64,000 nucleotides of DNA from Arsenicicoccus cauae (GCF_009707125.1 NZ_WLVL01000028.1:175359-239358), one strand, 5' to 3'. Shown: positions 18,424 through 27,935, numbered from the stretch's first letter. Program-made: numbers and translations. The notes: a model not told the origin generated them from the letters alone.

Positions 18424-20715
18424 CTAGTCGGTGGTCGTGTGAGCCACGACCGGCGGGACCAGCCAGCGCTCGGCGCGGACCTCGCCGGCCCCGTCGGTGT
18501 CCCACCGGGCCCGGACCGCCGAGTAGGCGGGGGCGGGCGCGAAGCGCCAGGCCCAGCCGAGGTCCCGGAAGCCGCCGAGCGCCTCCTCGACCTCGACCTG
18601 GGCGTGCCCGCGCGCCGGGACGACGAGCTCGAGCTCGGCGTCGAGGACGGGGTCGCCCTCGAGGTCCAGGGCCTGCAGCCGCAGCGCCCCCCGCACCGGG
18701 AGCGGCGTGTCGTTGACCGCCTCGAGCAGCAGCCCGTCGAGCCCGCGGTCGAGCAGCAGCAGCGCGACGGGGGCGAGCACCGCGGTCAGGGCCGCCAGTG
18801 GCGCCTTGGGCGTGCCGGTGACGTCGAGCAGGCCCCAGCCCGGTCCCGGCGCCAGGTCCCGGTGGGCGAGCACCACGGCGCCGGCGGTCGGGGTGAGCGA
18901 GCTGCGCCACCAGGCGAAGGTCTCGGCCATGACCCGGGCGACGGTCCGGCGCTGCAGGTCCTCCCGCTGCTCGGTCGGGAGGTCATCGAGGTCCAGGTCA
19001 CGCCCGGCCCAGCACCGGAGGTAGTGGTCGGTGACGTCCACGAAGTCCCATGAGGTCCCCCGGTCGTGCGGCGCCGCCCGGCGCCAGGCCGATCCGCGGC
19101 CCCGGTCCCCCGGCCCGGGGGCCGCACCCGAGGCCTCGAGGGAGGTCATGGTTGACGGCTCGGGCGGTATGCCGAACGCCAACGCCTCGGACGCGAAGGA
19201 CACGCGTGCGGTGCGGGCGTCCTCGAGCGGCCGCAGGTAGGCCCCCACCCCGAAGTAGTGGCTGACGCCGTGCTCGATGCTGACCGGGCGGGGACCGCCG
19301 GACGGGCTCGAGGTCACGTGGACGGCGCCGGGCGCCAGCTCCCGCGCGAGGCGGGGCACCAGGTCGTGGATCGCCGTCATCCGGCGACGCTCGGCGGGCA
19401 GCCCCATCAGCGTGGGCTGCTGCTCGGTCTCGGTCCCCCCGCACAGGACCGCCAGGTGCGGCCAGCCCTGCCAGGCTTCGAGCTGGTCCCGCAGCTCGGC
19501 CTCGAGCTCGGCCAGCCAGGCCTGGTCCTCGGGCGGGTCGAAGGTCGCGAGCATCACGTCCTGCCACACGAGCAGGCCACGCTCGGCGGCGAGCTCGCGC
19601 AGGAGGGCGTCGGCGTAGGTGCCGGTGCCGGGCACCCGGACGAGGTTGAGGCCCGCCGCGGCGAGGGCGTCGAGGTCCCGGGCCATCTCGGCGGGGTCGC
19701 TGGTCCAGCCGCGCGGGTCGGTGGCCGCCCACACGACGCCACGGACGAAGACGTCGACGCCGTTGACGGCGAGCGCGAACCGGCCGTCCTCGCGGCGAGC
19801 CCGCACGCAGGAGAAGCCGATCCGCCGGTCCAGGACGGTCTCGCCCGACGCCTCGACGCGCAGGTGGTGCAGGGCCGGGGCGCCGTGGGTGTGCGGCCAC
19901 CACAGGGCGGTCGCCGCCACCGCCTGGTCGTGCGTGAGCCGCAGGTGCCAGGCCCCGTCGTCGGCGAGGTCCCAGGACTCGGACTCGGGCTCCGACTCGG
20001 ACTCCGACGCGGACGGCACCGCGTGCCCGTCGAGCAGCACCACGACGTCGTGCGGGTCCGCCGCCCGCAGGTGCAGCGCGAGCCGGGCGGTCCAGCCGTC
20101 CGGCCCCGGCTCGGCGTGCGTCCGCAACGAGAGCACCTCGACCCGGGGACGACGTCGCAGGGTGGCCTCGCCGAGGATGCCGACCGGCGGCAGCACCCCC
20201 TCCCAGGTGGGGATGCGGCCGAGCAGCGGGGTGCGCCGCCACCGCAGGCTCGGGTCGGGCAGCAGCGCGCTGCGCCAGCGGGGACGGGGCTTGCGAGGCA
20301 CGGGCGTCTCGTCGAACGCCGCGATCCGCACCGTGATCTCGTGCCGCCCGGGGGCGAGGTCGCCGAGGTCGACGACGTGGCGGCGAAAGGCGTTGTCGCT
20401 GCGCAGGACCCGGGTGCCGTCGAGATGGACGTCGGCGTGGGTGGCGACCCGGTCCAGCACCAGCCGGGCGTCCGGCAGGGGCTCGTCGAGGGTGAGCAGA
20501 CCGCGCAGCCCCCAGGCGACGTGGTCGGCGTCGGCGAGCGCCGGCTCGCCATACGCCTCGACGACGGCGGGCGACGCGGCGAGGGACCCGGGCACGACCG
20601 CGTCGACCCACCCGTCGCGCGGCCAGGCGACGGGGTCGAGCCCCCCACCCTCGTCGAGCCGCCTGACCTGCCAACGGATCTCGACGGGGTGCCCGCCCGC
20701 GGCGAGGGCGCTCAT
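18424..20715 (-). CDS. Glycoside hydrolase family 2-like protein (beta-mannosidase-like)
   Basis: A 763-residue protein, last gene of the carrier-protein operon. Residues 1-140 resemble the GH2 sugar-binding domain (WVDAVVPGSLAAS; HADVHLDGTRVLRSDNAFRR). A linker is rich in repeated Ser-Glu. The barrel part has FVRGVVWAATDP, AAGLNLVRVPGTGTYADALL and LLVWQDVMLATFDPPEDQ. The acid/base region is LAVLCGGTETEQQ, where beta-mannosidases have a CGNNE-type motif; the nucleophile region is VSFASEALAFGIPPEPS, equivalent to SE(F/Y)G. Both Glu are kept but the context is altered. There is no signal peptide, so it acts in the cytoplasm. Its start overlaps the DUF1839 stop (ATGA). Substrate unknown. Confidence 0.78.
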   Translation of the reverse strand: MSALAAGGHPVEIRWQVRRLDEGGGLDPVAWPRDGWVDAVVPGSLAASPAVVEAYGEPALADADHVAWGLRGLLTLDEPLPDARLVLDRVATHADVHLDGTRVLRSDNAFRRHVVDLGDLAPGRHEITVRIAAFDETPVPRKPRPRWRSALLPDPSLRWRRTPLLGRIPTWEGVLPPVGILGEATLRRRPRVEVLSLRTHAEPGPDGWTARLALHLRAADPHDVVVLLDGHAVPSASESESEPESESWDLADDGAWHLRLTHDQAVAATALWWPHTHGAPALHHLRVEASGETVLDRRIGFSCVRARREDGRFALAVNGVDVFVRGVVWAATDPRGWTSDPAEMARDLDALAAAGLNLVRVPGTGTYADALLRELAAERGLLVWQDVMLATFDPPEDQAWLAELEAELRDQLEAWQGWPHLAVLCGGTETEQQPTLMGLPAERRRMTAIHDLVPRLARELAPGAVHVTSSPSGGPRPVSIEHGVSHYFGVGAYLRPLEDARTARVSFASEALAFGIPPEPSTMTSLEASGAAPGPGDRGRGSAWRRAAPHDRGTSWDFVDVTDHYLRCWAGRDLDLDDLPTEQREDLQRRTVARVMAETFAWWRSSLTPTAGAVVLAHRDLAPGPGWGLLDVTGTPKAPLAALTAVLAPVALLLLDRGLDGLLLEAVNDTPLPVRGALRLQALDLEGDPVLDAELELVVPARGHAQVEVEEALGGFRDLGWAWRFAPAPAYSAVRARWDTDGAGEVRAERWLVPPVVAHTTTD

Positions 20716-21683
20716 CCCAGCTGGGCCGCGACCCGGTCGATGGCGGTCCCCCACCGCTCGGTGGCGCGCCCGAGGGTCGGCTCGAGGTCTCGCGCGCGAC
20801 CGCCGGTGATCCGGGCGAGGGCGAACTGGAGGTTCTTCATCTCCTGGGAGACGACGTCGAAGTCGTCTGCGGCCCTGCGCAGCTCGTCGCCGTCCACCTC
20901 ATCCCCGGCGGCCAGCCAGCGGGTCGCGTCGGCGGCGGCCTGGGCGGTGAGCCCGAGCTGCCGGGTGGCGGTGAAGGAGTAGAGGTGGAAGAACGCGAAG
21001 CCGCGCTCGCGCAGCGTGGGCGCCACCTCGCGGACGGAGGCGCACAGGTCGGCCACCGGGTTGCCCACCGGTCGGCGAGCCAGGTGGCGGGAGGCCAGCG
21101 CCCTTGCCCTGCGGCGGATCTCGGTCTCGTCGCGGACGAGGCCGTCGAGGCGGACGCGCTCGACGTAGGGCTGCGGGGCGCACGTCGGCAGGCCGTGCAG
21201 GGCCAGCGCCCCGTCGTAGTCCTCGCCGTGCAGGGCGTAGAGGCCGGAGTTGTGGAAGTAGGTCATCGTCCGCGCGCGAGGGTCCACCTGAACGGGCACG
21301 ATCGTCGTCTTGACCCGCTCTGCGCCGTAGGACACCCCCTCGGTGTCCGGCAGGTAGTAGGCGTCCGACTCGACCGTCAGCAGCTCGCCGACCTCGAGAT
21401 GGTCGAGCACGTGCTCCTCGACGGTGCGCCACAGGTTGATCTCGGCGACCTCGATGCCGTAGAGGTCGCGCAGGTCGTCGGTCTGGGCCTTGAGGAAGGC
21501 CCAGGCTCCCGGGACCGTGCCGGCGCTGTAGGCGCAGACGCCGAGGGGCTCGGGAGGCAGCCCGAGGGAAGCGGCGATCTCGATCCAGATGTCGAGGTAG
21601 CAGTTGGTCTGCGTCCAGACCCGGTCGTCGCCGTGCAGCGGGTGCGCCGTGAAGGTGTCAGCCCGCAGGTGGTCCAGCAGCAT
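20712..21683 (-). CDS. DUF1839 family protein, candidate cysteine acyltransferase
   Basis: A 323-residue protein matching the DUF1839 pattern: VWTQTNCYLDIWIEIA near the N-terminus with Cys28, LRDLYGIEVAEINLWR, VESDAYYLPDTEGVSYG, then KTTIVPV and TYFHNSGLYAL with His144. The spacing of an early N-Cys-Y, a central D-x-Y-Y-L-P-x-T and a later His/Asn resembles the papain-like BtrH N-terminal fold, which moves aminoacyl groups from a carrier protein to an amine. That link is my inference from pattern, not a family assignment. It follows the ligase by four bases and overlaps the GH2 start. Confidence 0.75.
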   Translation of the reverse strand: MLLDHLRADTFTAHPLHGDDRVWTQTNCYLDIWIEIAASLGLPPEPLGVCAYSAGTVPGAWAFLKAQTDDLRDLYGIEVAEINLWRTVEEHVLDHLEVGELLTVESDAYYLPDTEGVSYGAERVKTTIVPVQVDPRARTMTYFHNSGLYALHGEDYDGALALHGLPTCAPQPYVERVRLDGLVRDETEIRRRARALASRHLARRPVGNPVADLCASVREVAPTLRERGFAFFHLYSFTATRQLGLTAQAAADATRWLAAGDEVDGDELRRAADDFDVVSQEMKNLQFALARITGGRARDLEPTLGRATERWGTAIDRVAAQLG

Positions 21684-21687
21684 GCCG

Positions 21688-22617
21688 TCAGCCCTGCGCG
21701 TCGAGCCCCAGCCGGGTGCGCACCGGAGCTGGCCAGGACGGGACCTCCATGCCGTGGGTCGCGAACAACGCCACCGTCACCCGCTCCAGCCCGAAGCCGA
21801 TGCACGAGCTGTGCGCGAGCTCGCCGTCCGCGGTCGTGATGTCGAAGTCGAGCCCGAAGTGGTCGTTGTGGTAGTTGGAGGACCCGAGCGCCGTGCCGGG
21901 CTGGTCCTCGCCGTAGACCTTGCACTCGAACTCGACCTTGAGCCCGGCGTCGCGCTGGCCCGCGGCGAAGATCTTGGCGGCGCGGCCGAAGAAGGGGTCG
22001 TTGGCCGGCACCTCCTCGATCTGCAGCCCGATGGAGGTCAGCAGGTCCGGCCCCACGCGACGGCCGATCTCGCGGTGCGCCTGGGCCTGCTCGGGGGTGC
22101 CGATGCAGACCTTCTCGCGCATCCGGAAGGACACGAGGCGCATGGGGTCGTCGGACGGCTCGTGCCGGAAGCAGCGGTTGCCGGTCTCGTACGTCACGGA
22201 CCGCTCGAGCCGGGTCCCGGCGTGCAGCGGGTAGGTCTGGTGGCAGGGCGCGGACAGCAGGTCCAGGCGGGCCGGGACGAGGTGGGTGGTCCAGTCCTCG
22301 CCGGAGTTCTTGGCGCCCACCATCGCCTTGTGCTCCCGGCCGTCGCCGGTGAAGACGTCGACTGAGCCGATGAGCTGGGGGAAGGAGTCGAGGTAGCCCG
22401 TCTTTTCGAAGACCGGCTGCGTGAGCAGCGGGGGGAACGAGATGACGGTCACGTCCTCGGTCGGCTGCATCTCATGGACGAGGCGCTCCACCCCGGTCAG
22501 GACCTCCTCGAAGGTCTGCGTGAACGCGGACAGACCACGCAGCGGGAGCTCGACCATGTGGCCGGCCTCGACGAGGTCTCGACGCAGGGCCAGCTCGCGG
22601 TCGTGACGTGAGGTCAT
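21688..22617 (-). CDS. Amino acid:[carrier protein] ligase (class II synthetase-like), copy 1
   Basis: A 309-residue stand-alone class II synthetase core without a tRNA-binding domain, like the seryl-tRNA-synthetase homologues shown to load amino acids onto carrier-protein phosphopantetheine. Motif 2 is CFRHEPSDDPMRLVSFRMRE (Arg151, Glu153) and motif 3 is CIGFGLERVTVAL (Gly274-Arg279). Candidate zinc ligands that bind the amino-acid amine are Cys125 (SAPCHQTYP), Glu168 (MREKV) and Cys272; the spacing fits the known Cys-Glu-Cys triad. AGGAGA precedes the ATG. It sits between the dehydrogenase (12-base gap) and DUF1839. Its paralogue is at 31953-32849. Confidence 0.9.
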   Translation of the reverse strand: MTSRHDRELALRRDLVEAGHMVELPLRGLSAFTQTFEEVLTGVERLVHEMQPTEDVTVISFPPLLTQPVFEKTGYLDSFPQLIGSVDVFTGDGREHKAMVGAKNSGEDWTTHLVPARLDLLSAPCHQTYPLHAGTRLERSVTYETGNRCFRHEPSDDPMRLVSFRMREKVCIGTPEQAQAHREIGRRVGPDLLTSIGLQIEEVPANDPFFGRAAKIFAAGQRDAGLKVEFECKVYGEDQPGTALGSSNYHNDHFGLDFDITTADGELAHSSCIGFGLERVTVALFATHGMEVPSWPAPVRTRLGLDAQG

Positions 22618-22629
22618 CGGGGTCTCCTG

Positions 22630-23820
22630 TCAGCCTTTGTAGATCAGCTCGAGCTGGGCGGTGTTGCCGAGGATCCGGTCGTTGTTGACCATGAGCTGGG
22701 CGCCGTAGGCGTCCCGCAGCTGGCGGTCGAGGCTCACCGCCCCCGTCCGACGATAGCCCGCGATCCCCACGATGAGCAGGGCTTTGGCGACGACGTCCAC
22801 GACAGTCTCGGCGCTGTAGACCTTGAGGGTGTTGTAGCCGATCGCCCGGCCCATGAGCGTGGCGGCCTGGGAGGTGGGGTCCACCTCGAGGTAGCCGACG
22901 GTGGCGGCGTGCACGCGGGCCCGGAAGGCCTCGAGCACGACCTCCAGCTCGGCCAGCCGCAGACCGGTCACCGGCGGCAGCTGGCCCGCGCGGCGCGCGG
23001 CCTGCCGCACGACCCCGCGCGCCACCGCCGTCGCGCCCTCGGCGAGGCCCAGCCAGCAGGAGGACCACAGGGAGTGCGCGATCGGGAGCATCGTGCGGGC
23101 GGACAGGTCGGCGTAGTCGTCCGGAAAGATCCGGTCCTGGTGGGAGCGGGCCGTCAGGACGAAGCCCGGGCTGCACGTGCCGCGGAAGCCCATGGTGTCC
23201 CAGTCGCCCAGCGGCTCCAGGGTCAGGTCCTCCTTCTCGCAGACGACCAGCACCTGGTCGCTCTCGACGGCCCCGGAGTCCTTGCGGGCGGTGACGAAGA
23301 TCAGGTCCGCCTCGACGCCGTACGAGATGACGGGGGCCTTCTTGACCAGCTCGAAGGTGCCGTCCTCGGAGCGGTCGACGTGGCACAGGCTTCGTCGCAC
23401 GTCGCCGCCGATGCCCATCTCGGTGGTGGCGGAGCCGACCAGCAGCTGCTCGGCGGCGATGCGCCGCATGAGCTCCTGGAAGTACGGGGACCTGCCGTGG
23501 TGGACCAGGCACCCCACCTGGATCTGGTGCATCGCAAAGATCATCGCGGTCGAGGCGCAGCCCTTGGCGAGCTCCTCGCAGGCGAGCCCGATCTGCACGA
23601 CGTCGGCACCGAGACCACCCAGCTCGGTGGGGATCCAGGCGCCGAGGAGCCCGGCCTGCCTCAGAGCCGACACGGCCTCGTGCGGGAAGCGGGCGTCGCG
23701 GTCGACGTCGGCCGCGTGGACCGCCGCCACCTCGGTGGCGATCCGTCCGGCCTCGGCGACCACGTCCGTGCTGGTCGGGGACTGCGCGCCGGCACGGGCT
23801 GTGACGGGGTCGCTGGTCAT
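22630..23820 (-). CDS. Acyl-CoA dehydrogenase-like flavoprotein acting in the carrier-protein operon
   Basis: A 396-residue acyl-CoA dehydrogenase fold: the N-terminal helical domain (FPHEAVSALRQAGLLGAWIP, ELGGLGADVVQIGLACEELA), the beta domain (VGSATTEMGIGGD, LGDWDTMGFRGTCSPGFVL), and the C-terminal helical domain ending RQLRDAYGAQLMVNNDRILG. The start at 23820 overlaps the carrier-protein stop (ATGA), so longer frames are rejected. In related systems such as prolyl-carrier oxidation to pyrrole, dehydrogenases of this fold oxidise aminoacyl thioesters. Its place between a carrier and a ligase gene suggests that kind of substrate rather than a CoA ester. Confidence 0.88.
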   Translation of the reverse strand: MTSDPVTARAGAQSPTSTDVVAEAGRIATEVAAVHAADVDRDARFPHEAVSALRQAGLLGAWIPTELGGLGADVVQIGLACEELAKGCASTAMIFAMHQIQVGCLVHHGRSPYFQELMRRIAAEQLLVGSATTEMGIGGDVRRSLCHVDRSEDGTFELVKKAPVISYGVEADLIFVTARKDSGAVESDQVLVVCEKEDLTLEPLGDWDTMGFRGTCSPGFVLTARSHQDRIFPDDYADLSARTMLPIAHSLWSSCWLGLAEGATAVARGVVRQAARRAGQLPPVTGLRLAELEVVLEAFRARVHAATVGYLEVDPTSQAATLMGRAIGYNTLKVYSAETVVDVVAKALLIVGIAGYRRTGAVSLDRQLRDAYGAQLMVNNDRILGNTAQLELIYKG

Positions 23821-24074
23821 CGCTGGTCCACCAGCGGCGACAAGGCGGCCTGCAGGGCGCCCACGGAGGCGAACGTGCTCTTGACGAGCAGCTCGTCCGG
23901 GATCTCGATGTCGAGGGTGTCCTCCAGCTCCAGCACGACGTTGACGGTGGCGTGCGAGGTCAGCCCCGCGGAGTAGAGGTCGGCGTCGGCGCCGATCTGG
24001 TGCGCATCCACCTTGAGCCGGCCGGCTTCGGCCAGGGCGTCGCGGATGGTGGTGGTCAAGGAGTCGACAGACAT
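23817..24074 (-). CDS. Acyl carrier protein-like amino acid carrier, copy 1
   Basis: An 85-residue acidic four-helix carrier protein, first gene of the operon. The phosphopantetheine site is DLYSAGLTSHATVNV with Ser40; the usual D-S-L is replaced by T-S-H. Helix II/III read VVLELEDTLDIEIPDELL and STFASVGALQAAL. It matches the second carrier at 31690-31953, which shares the G-(L/M)-T-S-H motif and helix II. It presumably receives an amino acid from the ligase three positions downstream. A GAGGG site lies before the ATG. The stop overlaps the dehydrogenase start. Confidence 0.9.
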   Translation of the reverse strand: MSVDSLTTTIRDALAEAGRLKVDAHQIGADADLYSAGLTSHATVNVVLELEDTLDIEIPDELLVKSTFASVGALQAALSPLVDQR

Positions 24075-24199
24075 GGTGGCCCTCTGCTGAGCTGGTGCGG
24101 ACGCGACGAGCTGCCACCAGATTCCCCCTAGGGCTGCTCGCCACCGAGCCTAGTGCGGACACCTCCCGTCCACCTGGCGTTCGGGGGGGCACCACACCC

Positions 24200-24218
24200 G
24201 CGCATCACCACAATGCGC
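24200..24218. promoter_or_regulatory. Candidate operator upstream of the carrier-protein operon
   Basis: A perfect inverted repeat GCGCAT-N7-ATGCGC sits in the relatively AT-rich 185-base region between the first carrier gene and mfd, 126 bases before the carrier start. TAGGCT and TAGGGG words downstream on the minus strand (near 24149 and 24127) are possible -10 boxes. The regulator is unknown. Confidence 0.4.
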
Positions 24219-24259
24219 CAATCCATGACACCTGGTGAGATCAGTGTGACGCTGCGCGC

Positions 24260-27200
24260 TCAGCTGCGTCCCTGGACCCCGGCCGCCGCGGCGATGTCGT
24301 CGAGCAGGATCGACTGCACGAGACCGGCGGCCCAGCGCAGGATCTCGACGTCGCGGAGCACCGTGCCGCCGACCTTGGCGGTCGTGGGCACCGGCACCAG
24401 GAGCTGCCGCTGCGGCTCCTTGACGAGGGTCCCGGGATACAGCCTCATGAGGCGCAGCTGCTGGGACTCGCGCAGCTCGACCGGCCCGAACCTGACGAAC
24501 TTGCCCTGAACCCCGATGTCGTTGACCTTGGCTCGTCGGGCGACCGTGCGCAGGCGGGCCACCTCGATGAGGTTGTCGACGGCGGGGGGCGGGGTGCCGT
24601 AACGGTCGGTGAGCTCGGCGACGATGTCGGCCAGGGCGGCCTCGTCCTCGACGACGGCGAGCTTCTTGTAGGCCTCGAGGCGCAGCCGCTCCCCCGGGAC
24701 GTACTCGTGCGGGAGGTGGGCGTCGACCGGGAGCTCGATCTTGATCTCCATCGGCTGGGCAGCGGCGTCGTCGCCCCGGAAGTCGGCGACCGCCTCCCCG
24801 ACCATGCGGACGTAGAGGTCGAACCCGACGCCGGCGATGTGGCCGGACTGCTCGCCGCCGAGCAGGTTGCCGGCGCCGCGGATCTCGAGGTCCTTCATCG
24901 CGACCTGCATGCCCGCGCCGAGGTCGGTGTGGCTGGCGATGGTCTGCAGCCGGTCGTGCGCGGTCTCGGTGAGCGGCTTCTCAGGGGGGTAGAGGAAGTA
25001 GGCGTAGGCGCGCTCGCGTCCGCGCCCCACCCGACCACGCAGCTGGTGCAGCTGGGAAAGACCGAGCATGTCGGCCCGCTCCACGATCAGGGTGTTGGCG
25101 TTGGAGATGTCCAGCCCGGTCTCGACGATCGTCGTGCACACGAGCACGTCGAACTTCTTCTCCCAGAAGTCCAGCACGACCTGCTCGAGGCGGTGCTCGC
25201 CCATCTGGCCGTGCGCCGTCTCGACCCGTGCCTCGGGCACCAGCTCGCGCAGCCGCGACGCGGCCCGCTCGATCGAGGAGACCTTGTTGTGCACGAGAAA
25301 GACCTGTCCCTCGCGCAGCAGCTCGCGCCGGATGGCGGCGACCACCTGCTTCTCGTCATACGCCCCGACATAGGTGAGCACGGGGTGACGCTCCTCGGGC
25401 GGCGTCGCCAGGGTCGACATCTCGCGGATGCCCGTCACCGCCATCTCCAGGGTGCGCGGGATCGGGGTGGCGCTCATCGCGAGCACGTCGACCGAGGTGC
25501 GCAGCGCCTTGAGCTGCTCCTTGTGCTCGACGCCGAAGCGCTGCTCCTCGTCGATGATCACCAGGCCGATGTCCTTGAAGGAGATCTCCTTGGACAGCAG
25601 CCGGTGGGTGCCGATGACCAGGTCGACGGACCCGTCCGCGAGCCCCGCCACCACCTCCCGGGCGTCCTTGTCGGTCTGGAAGCGCGACAGCGCCCTGACC
25701 GTCACGGGGAACTGCGCGTAGCGCTCGGAGAAGGTGTTGTAGTGCTGCTGCACGAGCAGTGTCGTCGGCACCAGCACCGCGACCTGCTTGCCCTCCTGGA
25801 TCGCCTTGAAGGCGGCCCGCACCGCGATCTCGGTCTTGCCGTAGCCCACGTCGCCGCAGATGAGGCGGTCCATGGGCACGGACTTCTCCATGTCGGCCTT
25901 GACCTCGTCGATGCTGGACAGCTGGTCCGGGGTCTCGACGTAGGCGAAGGCATCCTCGAGCTCGCGTTGCCAAGGTGTGTCCGGGCCGAAGGCGTGGCCC
26001 GCGGTCGCCATGCGCGCGCTGTAGAGACGGATGAGCTCGCCGGCGATCTGCTTGACGAACTTCTTGGCGCGGCTCTTGGTCCGCTGCCAGTCGGAGCCGC
26101 CCATCTTGGACAGGGTCGGCTGCTCACCGCCGACGTAGCGGGTGACCTGGTCGAGCTGGTCGGTGGGCACGAAGAGCTGGTCACCGGGCTGCCCACGGCG
26201 GGAGGAGGCGTACTCCAGGACGAGGTACTCGCGCGTCGCGCCGCCCACCGTCCGCTGCATCATCTCGACGAACCGGCCCACGCCGTGCTGCTCGTGCACG
26301 ACGAAGTCGCCGGGACGCAGCTGCAGGGGGTCGACCTGGTTGCGCCGCCGGGAGGGCAGCTTGCGCATGTCCTTGGTGCTCGTGCCCTGGCCTGAGGTGC
26401 CGGTCAGGTCGGCCTCGGTGAGGACGACGAGATCGACGCTGTCGCAGGCGAACCCGCGCCCCAGCCGCCCGGTCGCGACCGAGGCGACCCCACTGTCCAG
26501 CCCGGCGCCGTCCGCGAGCAGACGAGCCGGGAGACCGCCCTCGCCGAGCAGGTCGACCAGGCGCTTGGCCAGACCCTGGCCCTCGGTCACCATCAGGACG
26601 CGGCGCCCGTCGCGCAGCCACCCCTGCAGGTCGGCGAGGACCGCGTCGCGGTCGCCGCGGTAGGCCGGCGTCTCGACGGTCGGCACCGTGAACGTCAGCG
26701 CGTCGTCGTCGCCGGCCCCGACCAGCGCGGCGAGGTCCTCGTCGGCGGCGAAGGGCGTCAGGGTCCACCACGGGCGGGACGTGGCGAGCGCGTGCTCGCG
26801 CACGTCGCCGAGGCCCTGGTAGGACGCGGTGCCGAGCACGCTCGCGAGGTCGACGGGGACGGCGTTGCCCGCAGCCGCGTTGGCCCAGCTCGCCTCGAGG
26901 AACTCGGCACTCGTCGCGACGAGGTCGCGGGCGCGGGTGCGCACGCGCTCGGGGTCGCACACGACGACGTGCGCCCCGGCGGGCAGGGTGTCGAGCAGGC
27001 TCTCCATGCCGTCGACCAGGGCCGGGCCGAGGGACTCCATGCCCTCGACGGCGATCCCCTCGGCGACCTTGTCGAGCAGGTCGCGGACGCCGGGCAGCTG
27101 CTCGGCCAGGGCCCGGGCGCGCTCGCGGACGGTGTCGGTGAGCAGGATCTCGCGGCACGGCGGCGCCCACAGCCCGTGCTCGGCGACCTCCAGGCTGCGC

Positions 27201-27859
27201 TGGTCGGCGACCCGGAACCACCGGATCTCCTCGATCGTGTCGCCCCAGAGCTCGACGCGCAGCGGGTGCTCCTCGGTGGGTGGGAAGACGTCGAGGATGC
27301 CGCCGCGGACGGCGAACTCGCCGCGTCGCTCGACCAGGTCGGTCCGGGTGTAGGCCGCGCCGACCAGCGCCTCGACGATGTCCTCGAGGGGACGCTCGTC
27401 GCCGGCGGCCAGGGCCACCGGCTCCAGCTCGCCCAGCCCCGTCGCGATGGGCTGGATCAAGGCGCGGACGGAGACCACGAGGACCGAGACCGGGCCGAGT
27501 GCCGGGTCGTCGGCGGAGGGGTGCGCGAGCCGCCGCAGCACGGCCAGCCGCCGCCCGACGGTGTCGCTGCGCGGGCTGAGCCGCTCGTGCGGGAGGGTCT
27601 CCCAGCTGGGGAACTCGGCGACGGCGTCGTGCGGGAGGAAGCAGCGCAGCGCGGCGGCCAGGTCGTCGGCCTCGCGCCCGGTCGCCGTCACGGCGAGGAC
27701 CGGGGTGCCGCCGCGGTGCTGGGCCAGCAGCGCGATGAGGGGGGCGCGCGACCCCCCTGCCGCGGCCACTTCCACGAGCTGCTCGACGCCGACGGAGTCC
27801 AGGACGCGACGCACCGTGGCGTCACGACCGAGGACGTCGAGGAGGGCAGGCAGCGCCAT
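24260..27859 (-). CDS. mfd: Transcription-repair coupling factor
   Basis: A 1199-residue Mfd ATPase that removes stalled RNA polymerase and recruits UvrA. The N-terminal UvrB-like part contains [20 protein letters not shown]. The RNA polymerase interaction domain begins [18 protein letters not shown]. The helicase core has [17 protein letters not shown] (Walker A), [13 protein letters not shown] (DEEQ box), [14 protein letters not shown] and [17 protein letters not shown]. The C-terminal D7 domain ends near position 24260. The ATG at 27859 fits the family N-terminus better than the GTG at 27892. Monocistronic, convergent with nothing. Confidence 0.96.
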   Translation of the reverse strand: MALPALLDVLGRDATVRRVLDSVGVEQLVEVAAAGGSRAPLIALLAQHRGGTPVLAVTATGREADDLAAALRCFLPHDAVAEFPSWETLPHERLSPRSDTVGRRLAVLRRLAHPSADDPALGPVSVLVVSVRALIQPIATGLGELEPVALAAGDERPLEDIVEALVGAAYTRTDLVERRGEFAVRGGILDVFPPTEEHPLRVELWGDTIEEIRWFRVADQRSLEVAEHGLWAPPCREILLTDTVRERARALAEQLPGVRDLLDKVAEGIAVEGMESLGPALVDGMESLLDTLPAGAHVVVCDPERVRTRARDLVATSAEFLEASWANAAAGNAVPVDLASVLGTASYQGLGDVREHALATSRPWWTLTPFAADEDLAALVGAGDDDALTFTVPTVETPAYRGDRDAVLADLQGWLRDGRRVLMVTEGQGLAKRLVDLLGEGGLPARLLADGAGLDSGVASVATGRLGRGFACDSVDLVVLTEADLTGTSGQGTSTKDMRKLPSRRRNQVDPLQLRPGDFVVHEQHGVGRFVEMMQRTVGGATREYLVLEYASSRRGQPGDQLFVPTDQLDQVTRYVGGEQPTLSKMGGSDWQRTKSRAKKFVKQIAGELIRLYSARMATAGHAFGPDTPWQRELEDAFAYVETPDQLSSIDEVKADMEKSVPMDRLICGDVGYGKTEIAVRAAFKAIQEGKQVAVLVPTTLLVQQHYNTFSERYAQFPVTVRALSRFQTDKDAREVVAGLADGSVDLVIGTHRLLSKEISFKDIGLVIIDEEQRFGVEHKEQLKALRTSVDVLAMSATPIPRTLEMAVTGIREMSTLATPPEERHPVLTYVGAYDEKQVVAAIRRELLREGQVFLVHNKVSSIERAASRLRELVPEARVETAHGQMGEHRLEQVVLDFWEKKFDVLVCTTIVETGLDISNANTLIVERADMLGLSQLHQLRGRVGRGRERAYAYFLYPPEKPLTETAHDRLQTIASHTDLGAGMQVAMKDLEIRGAGNLLGGEQSGHIAGVGFDLYVRMVGEAVADFRGDDAAAQPMEIKIELPVDAHLPHEYVPGERLRLEAYKKLAVVEDEAALADIVAELTDRYGTPPPAVDNLIEVARLRTVARRAKVNDIGVQGKFVRFGPVELRESQQLRLMRLYPGTLVKEPQRQLLVPVPTTAKVGGTVLRDVEILRWAAGLVQSILLDDIAAAAGVQGRS

Positions 27860-27935
27860 GAGCAGTCTCGCTTCCGAGGGGGGTGGCTTCACGGGGGATC
27901 CGGACCGCGGGACAGCCTACGCCGCGGCACCGACA

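Noticed and set aside
23821..24195. Longer N-terminus for the acyl-CoA dehydrogenase
   Set aside because: The extension overlaps the carrier protein gene in another frame. The ATG at 23820 overlaps the carrier stop and gives a normal-length enzyme.
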